A DNA stretch of 64,000 nucleotides from Thermoanaerobaculia bacterium (GTDB taxonomy: Bacteria; Acidobacteriota; Thermoanaerobaculia; Multivoradales; JAHEKO01). The notes below the pieces were generated by a model. It was not told where the DNA came from and searched no databases. It worked only from the letters and a program-made list of their open reading frames with translations. The position numbers and the translations under genes were made by a program. Shown here one piece after another: positions 45,662 through 53,294 of this stretch (position 1 is its first letter; every line of letters starts with the position of its first letter). The DNA lies in assembly GCA_947259925.1 (NCBI GenBank), contig CAMYOG010000048.1, positions 1 through 64,000 on the forward strand. Reading direction: 5' to 3'.

Positions 45662-46303
45662 TTGCCGTCGCTAGTTGAATCATCGTTCGATCGCGCGGGT
45701 CAATCCGACCAGGATCTCCTGCTCGCCCTCCAGCAGGACGAGGAGTGGGCGCTGGACGAGCTGATCGAGCGCAAGGCGAAGGCGCTGACACAGCACGTCT
45801 ACCGGATCGTCGGGAATCGCGAGGATGCCCGCGATATCGTGCAGCTCAGCTTCGTCCGGGTCTGGGAGCATCGCCAGCGCTTCGATCGCCGCTGGAGCGT
45901 CAACACCTGGGTCTACCGGATCGCCAGCAACCTCGCGATCGACCTGCTGCGCTCGCGCAAGAGCCGGCGCCGGCAGCTGGAACCGGTTCGGCGGCATTTC
46001 TCGGACATCGGCGAGGCGCGCCAGCGGACCGAGCTGGGGCGTCTGAACCGGCTCGAGGTCGAACGGATCCTGCGCGAGCTGGCCAACGGCCTGACCGAAA
46101 AGCAACGGCAGATCTTCCTGCTCCGGGAGCTGGCGAGTCTGACCTCGCGCGAGGTGGCCCAGATCGTGGGTTGCCGCGAGTCGACCGTCCGCAACCATCT
46201 GTTCGCCGCCCGGAAGTACCTGCGGGCCGAGCTCGCCAGGCGCTATCCGGAGTACGTGACCGGCGTCCGCGGCCTACCCACGCCGTGTGAGGAGGCGACG
46301 TGA
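45662..46303 (+). CDS. ECF-type RNA polymerase sigma factor
   Basis: 213 aa from TTG 45662, chosen because AGGGAG stands 6 bases upstream; an in-frame GTG at 45605 would add 19 basic residues without a ribosome site. Sigma region 2 (about 40-105) has the RIVGNREDARDIVQLSFVRVWEH and TWVYRIASNLAIDLLRSRKSRR segments; region 4 (about 145-195) has LTEKQRQIFLLRELASLTSREVAQIVGC. No regions 1 or 3, so ECF group. The next gene, overlapping by four bases, is its likely anti-sigma factor, and both head a secretion/pilus operon. Confidence 0.92.
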   Translation: MPSLVESSFDRAGQSDQDLLLALQQDEEWALDELIERKAKALTQHVYRIVGNREDARDIVQLSFVRVWEHRQRFDRRWSVNTWVYRIASNLAIDLLRSRKSRRRQLEPVRRHFSDIGEARQRTELGRLNRLEVERILRELANGLTEKQRQIFLLRELASLTSREVAQIVGCRESTVRNHLFAARKYLRAELARRYPEYVTGVRGLPTPCEEAT

Positions 46304-46842
46304 GCTGTCCGGATTGGCGTCAGCTACTGACCGAGCGCGACCGGGCGCCGCTCGAGGTCGACTTCGAGGCGTCCGACGCCTGGCGGGAGGCACTCGATCA
46401 CCTGCGCGCATGTGCCAGGTGCCGAGCTACCGCCCTCGAGCTCGATCCGGTGCTGGTCTTTGCCGCTCAGTCGCCACTCGAGGTGAGCGACGACGAGGTC
46501 GACCTGATCAAGGGCAACGTCCGGACGCTGCGCCGGGCACGCGAGACCGAGCAGGCGACCGGCGAGCGCCGGCGCAGGATCGGCCGGGTCGCTGCCGCCG
46601 CCGCGGTGATCTCGCTGCTGATCCTGCTGCCCACGCAGACGGCCCGGCAGCCAGAGCCGGTACAGCCGGTCGGACCGAGCCTGGTCTCGGACTCCACTCC
46701 GCTCGGGCCCGTAGATCTCGGATTCGGCGAAGCGCCCGCGCCGATGATCGAGCCTCTCGGGCTGCCGCTGGCGCGGATCTACCAGCTGGGCGCAGAGGAT
46801 CTGTCGGTCGTCATGGTCGTCGACGAGTCCATCGACGTGTGA
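46300..46842 (+). CDS. Putative ZAS-type (zf-HC2) anti-sigma factor
   Basis: 180 aa, GTG start overlapping the sigma gene (GTGA). Cys3 near the N-terminus plus His34-x3-Cys38-x2-Cys41 (HLRACARC) is the HxxxCxxC zinc motif of anti-sigma domains. A single membrane helix follows at about 96-112, then a periplasmic Pro-rich tail. This fits a membrane-bound anti-sigma factor that holds the ECF sigma until a signal arrives. The periplasmic tail ends with a DLSVVMVVDESIDV segment of unknown role. Position and motif support the call; no direct family match beyond the motif. Confidence 0.72.
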   Translation: MSCPDWRQLLTERDRAPLEVDFEASDAWREALDHLRACARCRATALELDPVLVFAAQSPLEVSDDEVDLIKGNVRTLRRARETEQATGERRRRIGRVAAAAAVISLLILLPTQTARQPEPVQPVGPSLVSDSTPLGPVDLGFGEAPAPMIEPLGLPLARIYQLGAEDLSVVMVVDESIDV

Positions 46843-47588
46843 CCTCGACTCCGGAGACTCCGGTGCCGACCTTCACCTTTCACCGTGCCAGTTCTGCCTG
46901 GCTGCTCGTCGCCTGTATGACGATCCTCTGGTCACCCGCCTGGGCCCAGACCGGAGGTCGACCGGCGGTCCAGGAGCGCGTATTCGCCTTGAACCACCAG
47001 ACGGCTGCCGAGGCGGTGAGCCTCGTCTATCCCTATCTGTCCGCGGAAGGCACCGTCGAGCTCCGTCCGGGCGGCAACGTGCTGGTGGTCCGCGACACCC
47101 GGGCGGTGATCGACGAGATCGCCGCGCTCCTGCGCGATTTCGATCGGCCCGCCCAGTCGATGCAGCTGGAGATCCAGATCGTCACTGCCGGCTCGAGCGA
47201 GGTCGGGGAGTCGGGTCTCTCGCCCGAGCTGGTCTCCCGTCTCCAGAAGCTCCTGCGCTATCGGTCCTACCAGCTGGTCGCAACGTCGAGCGTCGACGCG
47301 TCAGAAGGCTGGGACGTGGTGTCCGATCTCGGACCCGACTACGAAGTCGATTTCCGGCTCGGCCTGGTCGGGGCCGACCGCCGCATCAAGTTGCACGGCT
47401 TCCGGGTGCTTCGGCGCGAGGGTGACTCGGACACCAAGGCGCTCATCCACACGAATCTCAATCTGCAGCTCGACAAGCCGATGGTTCTCGGCCTGGCCCG
47501 AACCGAGGAGAGCGAGCATGCCCTGATGGTGGTGCTGCACTGCCGGCGGCTGGACGAACAGGTCGACCCCGAGGCGGAGGAACGCTAG
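46839..47588 (+). CDS. Exported secretin N-domain-like protein
   Basis: 249 aa from GTG 46839 overlapping the previous stop. Signal peptide to about residue 36 (WSPAWAQ|TGG). The mature part begins with VFALNHQTAAEAVSLVYPYLSAEGTVELRPGGNVLVVRDTRAVIDEIAALLRDFD read in short blocks, the pattern of a secretin N1/NolW domain; no secretin pore domain follows. The rest is beta-rich. A periplasmic protein that may pair with the secretin encoded seven genes later. Similar stand-alone NolW-like proteins are common in Acidobacteriota; function not established. Confidence 0.7.
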   Translation: MTSTPETPVPTFTFHRASSAWLLVACMTILWSPAWAQTGGRPAVQERVFALNHQTAAEAVSLVYPYLSAEGTVELRPGGNVLVVRDTRAVIDEIAALLRDFDRPAQSMQLEIQIVTAGSSEVGESGLSPELVSRLQKLLRYRSYQLVATSSVDASEGWDVVSDLGPDYEVDFRLGLVGADRRIKLHGFRVLRREGDSDTKALIHTNLNLQLDKPMVLGLARTEESEHALMVVLHCRRLDEQVDPEAEER

Positions 47589-47591
47589 TCG

Positions 47592-48809
47592 ATGGAGTTC
47601 GTCTGCAAGATCGGCACGCCCGAAGGCCGGATTCTCGAGGAGCAGCACAGCGCTCGCGACGAGCGCACGATGCGCGAGGAGCTCGAGCAGCGCGGCTTTC
47701 ACGTCTTCGAGATCCGGCGCCAGGGCCTCCTCGGTCGGCTGCCGCTCCTCCAGTTCGGTCAGCGCCGCAAGAAGGTCCCCGATCGCGCCCTCCAGCTCTT
47801 CAACCAGGAGCTGGCGGCGTTGCTCAAGTCGGGTCTGCCGATCGTCCAGGCCCTCGAGGTGCTGACCGATCGGCAGCGCGATCCGTTCTTCCGGGGGATC
47901 CTGGCGGACGTCCGAGAGCAGGTGCGGACCGGCCGAGACCTCTCGCAAGCGATCAGCAGCTACCCGGGTGTCTTCCCGACGATCTACTCGCCGACGCTGC
48001 TCGCCGGCGAGCGTACCGGCGACCTCGAGCGAGTGGTGCGACGCTTCGTCCGCTACCAGGAGGTCATCGGCGAAGCGCGTACGAAGGTGATCTCGGCGCT
48101 GGTCTATCCGACGGTCCTGGTGGTCCTGTCGTTGGGCCTGATCGGTGTGATGACGCTCTACGTGGTGCCGAAGTTCACCGAGTTCTTCTCGGCGCTCAAC
48201 ACCGAGCTGCCACTGATCACCAGGATCACACTCGGCCTGTCCGGGTTCGCGACCTCCAACTGGCCGATCCTGCTGGCCGCCGCCGTGGTGCTCTACTTCG
48301 TCGCCTCACGCTGGCGGCGTACCCAGATGGGGCGGGTGACGATCGATCGCTGGAAGCTGGGTCTGCCGCTCCTCGGCGGAGTCTTCGAGCGACTCGCCTT
48401 CTCGGAGTTCACCCGGTCGCTCGCCACGCTGCTGGCGGGCGGTATGCCGATGGTCACCTCGCTCCAGAGCGCCATCGGCGCGATCGGCAACGCCTACATC
48501 CGGCGGCAGCTGGAGCCGATCACCGAATCCGTCAAGGAGGGCCTCGCGCTCCATCAGGCGCTCACGGACAGCGAGATCGCTCCGGACATCACCATCGACA
48601 TGGTCAAGGTCGGCGAAGCGACCGGAGCACTCGACGAGATGCTGACGCACGCCTCGGACTTTCTCGATCAGGAGGTCGACACCCGGATGCAGCGCCTGCT
48701 GGCGATGCTCGAGCCGGTGATGATGGTGTTCATGGGGACGATCGTCGCCTTGCTGCTGGTCTCGGTCTATCTACCCCTGTTCAGCCTGCTCGGCGAGGTG
48801 CGACAGTGA
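47592..48809 (+). CDS. Type II secretion / type IV pilus inner-membrane platform protein, GspF/PilC
   Basis: 405 aa, ATG start. Two T2SSF domains (about 65-190 and 270-390) each followed by a membrane helix, three helices in all. Visible: LFNQELAALLKSGLPIVQALEVL, LSQAISSYPGVFPTIYSPTLLAGERTGDLE, and the second FTRSLATLLAGGMPMVTSL copy with VKVGEATGALDEML. The platform connects the ATPase to the growing pseudopilus. Next to gspE. Confidence 0.93.
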   Translation: MEFVCKIGTPEGRILEEQHSARDERTMREELEQRGFHVFEIRRQGLLGRLPLLQFGQRRKKVPDRALQLFNQELAALLKSGLPIVQALEVLTDRQRDPFFRGILADVREQVRTGRDLSQAISSYPGVFPTIYSPTLLAGERTGDLERVVRRFVRYQEVIGEARTKVISALVYPTVLVVLSLGLIGVMTLYVVPKFTEFFSALNTELPLITRITLGLSGFATSNWPILLAAAVVLYFVASRWRRTQMGRVTIDRWKLGLPLLGGVFERLAFSEFTRSLATLLAGGMPMVTSLQSAIGAIGNAYIRRQLEPITESVKEGLALHQALTDSEIAPDITIDMVKVGEATGALDEMLTHASDFLDQEVDTRMQRLLAMLEPVMMVFMGTIVALLLVSVYLPLFSLLGEVRQ

Positions 48810-48822
48810 CGAAGGGACAACC

Positions 48823-50460
48823 ATGACCGTAGACGATCGCGACCCGACCGCCACCGAAGCGCACGCGCTGGGACCTCGCGAGGTCGAGGACCGTCGCGTC
48901 GCCCGGCAGATCGCCGAGCAGTACGGGCTCGAGTACGTCGACGTATCGCGCCTGCGGATCGACAACGACCTCTTCCGGACCACCCCGTTCGACCTGATGC
49001 TGCGCTACGGCTTCATTCCGGAGGCGCAGCTCGAGGGGCGGGTGTCGATCGTGATGGCCGATCCGACCGACATCACCAAACTCGACGAGATCGAGCTTCT
49101 GCTCGGTCAGCCGTTGGAGATCAAGGTCGGTGCTCGCAACGCCATCGACGAGCTGCTCCAGAGATCGGAGAGCGCCCAGCAGGTGCTGGACGAGGCGACC
49201 GAGGACTTCAGGATTCAGCTGGTCCAGGACGACGGCGACGGCGAAGAGGTGCTGTCGATCGATCGGATCACGCAGGATTCGAGTCCGATCATCCGGCTGG
49301 TCGACTCGACCATCTTCAACGCCATCCAACGGCGCGCAAGCGACATCCACATCGAGACCCGTGAGAGCGAGGTGGTGATCAAGAACCGGATCGACGGGGT
49401 GCTCTACCAGGCGATGGAGCCGATCGACAAGCGACACCATCAGACCGTCATCAGCCGGATCAAGGTGATGGCCGAGCTCGACATCGCCGAGAAGCGGATC
49501 CCGCAGGACGGCCGCTTCAAGCTCCGCTTCGAGGGCCGCACGATCGACTTCCGGGTCTCGATCATGCCTTCGGTCCACGGCGAGGACTGCGTTATCCGGA
49601 TCCTCGACAAGGAGTCGATGAGCAAGGAGTTCAAGACCCTGAGGCTGCCGATCCTCGGGTTCGACGACCGCACCATCCAGCGCCTGCGCTGGTTCATCCG
49701 TGAGCCGTACGGGATGGTGCTGGTCACTGGGCCGACCGGCTCGGGTAAGACAACGACGCTCTACGCCTGCGTCTCCGAGATCCAGTCGTCGGAGGACAAG
49801 ATCATCACCATCGAGGACCCGGTCGAGTATCAGCTCAAGGGGATCACCCAGATCCCGGTCAACGAGAAGAAGGGGCTGACCTTCGCTCGCGGCCTGCGCT
49901 CGATCCTGCGGCACGACCCCGACAAGATCATGGTCGGAGAGATCCGCGACGAAGAGACCGCCCAGATCGCCGTGCAGTCGGCCCTGACCGGGCACCTGGT
50001 GTTCACCACCGTCCACGCCAACAACGTCTTCGACGTCCTGGGACGGTTCCTGAACATGAACGTAGACCTCTATAACTTCGTCTCGGCGCTCAACTGCGTC
50101 CTCGCCCAACGGCTGGTACGCCGCACCTGCGAAAACTGCAAGAAACCGATGGAGTTGACCGACGAGCTGATTCGGGAGAGCGGGCTGACCGACGCCTTCA
50201 TCAAGGAGACCACTTGCTACGAGGGCACCGGCTGCATCGAGTGCAACGGCACCGGTTTCCTCGGCCGGACCGCGATCTCCGAGCTGCTCAACCTCTCCGA
50301 CCGCATCCGCGAGCTGATCCTCGAGCGCCGCCCGGCGTCGGAGATCAAGCGCGCGGCCAAGGAGGAGGGGATGAGCTTCCTGCGCGAGTCGGCGCTCGAG
50401 CGCGTGGCCCAGGGAGTTACGACACTACGTGAGATCAATAAAGTTACCTTCGTGGAGTAG
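48823..50460 (+). CDS. Secretion/pilus assembly ATPase, GspE/PilB
   Basis: 545 aa. N-terminal N1E-like domain (about 20-115) that binds PilM/GspL, then the AAA-type motor: Walker A GPTGSGKT (303-310), Asp box ITIEDPVEYQLKGITQIPVNEKKGLTFARGLRSILRHDPD in family order, Walker B IMVGEIRDEETA, His box TGHLVFTTVHANN, and the four-Cys zinc motif CENCKK...CIECNG. It hydrolyses ATP to add pilin subunits. The last 32 bases overlap the pilM-like gene. Confidence 0.94.
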   Translation: MTVDDRDPTATEAHALGPREVEDRRVARQIAEQYGLEYVDVSRLRIDNDLFRTTPFDLMLRYGFIPEAQLEGRVSIVMADPTDITKLDEIELLLGQPLEIKVGARNAIDELLQRSESAQQVLDEATEDFRIQLVQDDGDGEEVLSIDRITQDSSPIIRLVDSTIFNAIQRRASDIHIETRESEVVIKNRIDGVLYQAMEPIDKRHHQTVISRIKVMAELDIAEKRIPQDGRFKLRFEGRTIDFRVSIMPSVHGEDCVIRILDKESMSKEFKTLRLPILGFDDRTIQRLRWFIREPYGMVLVTGPTGSGKTTTLYACVSEIQSSEDKIITIEDPVEYQLKGITQIPVNEKKGLTFARGLRSILRHDPDKIMVGEIRDEETAQIAVQSALTGHLVFTTVHANNVFDVLGRFLNMNVDLYNFVSALNCVLAQRLVRRTCENCKKPMELTDELIRESGLTDAFIKETTCYEGTGCIECNGTGFLGRTAISELLNLSDRIRELILERRPASEIKRAAKEEGMSFLRESALERVAQGVTTLREINKVTFVE

Positions 50461-51412
50461 GAGCCTCCTCGGGCTCGAACCGCAGCCGGTGCCGCCCCAT
50501 GTGTTCGGCATCGACGGCCGGAAGCTGTGCTACGGGCTGTTTCCGACCAACGGTGACGGGGTCCGGTTCGGCGAGTACCACAGCGTCGAGCTGGGCACCG
50601 ACTTCTTCAGCGAGGGCCCGCTCGGCGGCTCGGTCCGCGAGCCGGCGGTGTTGCGCGAGGTGCTCGCCCAGCTGAAGGCGAAGACCTCGACCACCGTTAC
50701 CGACGCGTCCCTGGTCCTCCCCGACGACTGGTTCCGGATCACCTTCTCCGAGGCCGGCGATCTGCCACGAAACCCCTCCGAGCGCGAAGACGTGCTGCGC
50801 TGGAAGCTCAAGCTGCAGGTGCCGTTCCGGGTCGAGGACCTGCGCCTCGACGCGCGGGAGGTACCGCCGCTCGCGACCCAGGAGGAGCCGCGACGCCTGC
50901 TGATGGGGTTCGGCAGCAGCCAGCTCCTGAGCCAGATCGAGGAGGCGTTCGAGCACGGCGGCATCCGGCTCGGTCACATCTCCAACCAGAGTCTGTCACT
51001 GTTGACCGCCCTGCAGTCCGGCCTGAGCGCCCTCGACCTGGCGGCGGTTGCGCTGGTCACCGACGCGGCCTACAGTCTGCTCATCGTCAGTCGCGGCGAG
51101 CCGGTGGTCTATCGGTTCAAGGCGCATCAGCCCGCGCTACCGAGTGACGCGCTCCACCGCTTCGTGCTGCGCGACCTGCGGCTGACGCGAACCTTCCTGG
51201 CTGAGAAGATGGGCCGAGATCAGGTGCAGCGGATCGTGTTGATCAGCCCGCAGGAAGCCGAAGAGACCTGGCAGCATTGGTTGAGCGATGCCTTCGCGAC
51301 CGAGCCAAGACTGCTGGTCGAGGAGTGGCCCTTCCTGACCGGTCCGTCGCCGAGCGTCGCTGCGCATGAGATCGCGCCCCTGCTCGGCGCGGCGTGCACG
51401 GAGGTCGCGTGA
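50429..51412 (+). CDS. PilM/GspL-like actin-fold assembly protein
   Basis: 327 aa, GTG start within the gspE end (32-base overlap). PilM-like: VFGIDGRKLCYGLF at the start of the actin-type fold, LVLPDDWFRITF, DVLRWKLKLQVPFRVEDLRLD, and a late VALVTDAAYSLLIV. Sits on the cytoplasmic face and binds PilN. Followed at four-base overlap by pilN- and pilO-like genes, the standard pilMNOP order. Sequence is divergent, so assignment leans on order. Confidence 0.82.
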   Translation: MRSIKLPSWSRSLLGLEPQPVPPHVFGIDGRKLCYGLFPTNGDGVRFGEYHSVELGTDFFSEGPLGGSVREPAVLREVLAQLKAKTSTTVTDASLVLPDDWFRITFSEAGDLPRNPSEREDVLRWKLKLQVPFRVEDLRLDAREVPPLATQEEPRRLLMGFGSSQLLSQIEEAFEHGGIRLGHISNQSLSLLTALQSGLSALDLAAVALVTDAAYSLLIVSRGEPVVYRFKAHQPALPSDALHRFVLRDLRLTRTFLAEKMGRDQVQRIVLISPQEAEETWQHWLSDAFATEPRLLVEEWPFLTGPSPSVAAHEIAPLLGAACTEVA

Positions 51413-52128
51413 GCCACGAGCTGAACCTGGCGAAGCGGCCGTTCCTGAATCCGCGGCCGGTGCTGCGGGTTACGATCCTGCTCTGGGCGCTGGGCGTCGC
51501 GGTCATGGCGTTCAACGTACGGCTCTACTTCACCCACTACTCCGGCTCCGGCGAGACTCTCGAGCGGCAGCAGGAACTGGGCGACTCGCTCCGTCGGGAG
51601 CGCCAGCGGGTCGAAGAGCTGGAGGCCGAGCTCGCCCGCATCGATCTGACCCACCAGAACGAGCAGTCGGCCTTCCTGAACGCCAAGATCGCCGAGCGGA
51701 GCTTCTCGTGGAGCACCCTCTTCGACCGGCTCGGCGAGGTGATGCCAGACGACATGCGGCTGACCTCGCTGTCGCCTTCCTTCGGCAGTGAGACCCGGCG
51801 CGGCCGCTCCGATACGCGCGAGAACGAGGTGCTGCTGGCGATCCGGGGCATCGCCAAGAGCTCCGAGGTCGTGCTCGAGTTCATCGACTCGCTGTTCAGC
51901 CACGAGAGCTTCCGGGTACCGAACATCCTGAGCGAGAAGCTCCAGGACAGCGGGCTGACCGACTTCAGCCTCGACGTCATCTACGAGCCACGCCGCGCGG
52001 TCGTGGATCCCGAGCCGGCGGTCGACGAGGACGGAGAAAAGGGTGAGACGAGCGCGGCGAACACCGAGGCTCCGGTCGCCGCCGAAGCCGATCGGGCGGA
52101 GCCGGCGTCCGAGGGGAGCTCGGGATGA
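51409..52128 (+). CDS. PilN-like assembly protein
   Basis: 239 aa from GTG 51409 overlapping the pilM-like stop. Cytoplasmic N-terminus HELNLAKRPFLNPRP carries the conserved INLL/LNLA motif that docks into PilM. One membrane helix at about 21-41, then a coiled coil and a ferredoxin-like domain (FSWSTLFDRLGEVMPDDMRLTSLSPSF). The acidic tail (about 200-239, Glu/Ala) is extra. Forms a heterodimer with PilO. Confidence 0.88.
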   Translation: MSHELNLAKRPFLNPRPVLRVTILLWALGVAVMAFNVRLYFTHYSGSGETLERQQELGDSLRRERQRVEELEAELARIDLTHQNEQSAFLNAKIAERSFSWSTLFDRLGEVMPDDMRLTSLSPSFGSETRRGRSDTRENEVLLAIRGIAKSSEVVLEFIDSLFSHESFRVPNILSEKLQDSGLTDFSLDVIYEPRRAVVDPEPAVDEDGEKGETSAANTEAPVAAEADRAEPASEGSSG

Positions 52129-52724
52129 CGGTCGGTGGCAGCGCCTGGCGTGCGCACACCCGCTGGTGGGTGCCGGCTCTCGCCTTCCTGGCGGCGAATC
52201 TGGTTCTTCTCTCCGCCTACCGGTTGGTGCTCGCCGGTCAAGCGCAGCTGCGGGCGTCGAGAATCGAACGCAGTCAGTCGGAGCTGGTCGAGCTGAGCGC
52301 GGAGAGGAAGCGACTGGCCGGCAACGCAGAGCGACTGCGCGCCAGCCGCCAGGCGATCCACACCTTCTACCGCGAGCGCCTGTCGAGTGAGAACGTGCGG
52401 CTGACGCGAATCCTCGCCGAGGTGCGCGACCTCGCCACCCGCTCCGGCCTCGAGCCGGCCAACGTCAACCACGGCAAGGACGAGATCGACGGCTACGGAC
52501 TCCTCCGTCGCTCGATCGACTTCAGCGTCGAAGGCAGCTATCTGGAGTTCCGCCGGTTCGTGAATCTCCTGGAGCTGAGCGATTCGTTCCTGGTGCTCGA
52601 GCGGGTCGGACTGCGCGAGAGCGACGAGAGCGGCACGAATCTGCGCATCAACCTGGGTGTGACGACCCTGTTCACCAGCGCGGCGGCGCTGGAGGATCCG
52701 ATCGACGAGGGCGGTGAGGTATGA
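52125..52724 (+). CDS. PilO/GspM-like assembly protein
   Basis: 199 aa, start overlaps pilN by four bases. One membrane helix at about 15-36, coiled coil about 40-90 (ASRIERSQSELVELSAERKRLAG), then a ferredoxin-like periplasmic domain (ARSGLEPANVNH-type turn and SIDFSVEGSYLEFRRFVNLLE). Typical PilO layout; dimerises with PilN to link PilM to the secretin through PilP. Confidence 0.85.
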   Translation: MTVGGSAWRAHTRWWVPALAFLAANLVLLSAYRLVLAGQAQLRASRIERSQSELVELSAERKRLAGNAERLRASRQAIHTFYRERLSSENVRLTRILAEVRDLATRSGLEPANVNHGKDEIDGYGLLRRSIDFSVEGSYLEFRRFVNLLELSDSFLVLERVGLRESDESGTNLRINLGVTTLFTSAAALEDPIDEGGEV

Positions 52725-53284
52725 CGCCCCAGCGTCAGAGGCAGGTGCTGGTGGTGCTACTGGTCGTCCTGGTCGCGGTCGTAGCCCGGTCGGTGCTGAA
52801 CCTCTCTTCCGGCTCGTCGCGCGGCAATCGACGGGCTCGCGTCAGCCAACCTCTGGTCCGGCCCGGGAGCGGCCAGGCCGAGTCCGACATCGTCGAGCTG
52901 CGGCTGGACGATCTGGAACAGAAGCCGGGAGAGTTCCGCCCCGGGCGCGATCCGTTCCGGTTCAAGCCCAAGGCACGGCCGACGCCACCGCCCAGGCCGG
53001 CGCCGAAACCGCGGCCGCAACCGGCACGCAAGCCGCCGGTCCAGAGACCGGCCCAGCCGGCTCGTCCCAGGCCGCCCGAGCCGACTTTCGTTTTTCTTGG
53101 TAGTTTCGGGCCGGAGGAGAAGCGGGTTGCCGTATTCTCCGACAATACGGAAATCTTCAATGTCGTCGAAGGGGATGTCTTCAAGGAGGCATTCGTGGTC
53201 CACAAGATCGGCTATGAATCGGCGGATATCGGGTGGGTCGACTTCCCAGACGAGCCGACGCGTCGTCTCGCGGCCGGGGGGTAG
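52721..53284 (+). CDS. PilP/GspC-like secretin-coupling protein
   Basis: 187 aa, start overlaps pilO by four bases. N-terminal membrane helix (about 6-24) rather than the lipobox usual for PilP, so topology is GspC-like. A Pro/Arg-rich linker (about 80-120, PTPPPRPAPKPRPQPARKPP) spans to a small beta domain (about 124-187, FVFLGSFGPEEKRVAVFSDNTEIFNVVEGD) like the homology region of GspC/PilP that touches the secretin N0 domain. The secretin gene follows by 10 bases. Confidence 0.78.
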   Translation: MTPQRQRQVLVVLLVVLVAVVARSVLNLSSGSSRGNRRARVSQPLVRPGSGQAESDIVELRLDDLEQKPGEFRPGRDPFRFKPKARPTPPPRPAPKPRPQPARKPPVQRPAQPARPRPPEPTFVFLGSFGPEEKRVAVFSDNTEIFNVVEGDVFKEAFVVHKIGYESADIGWVDFPDEPTRRLAAGG

Positions 53285-53294
53285 TGAAGCGTAG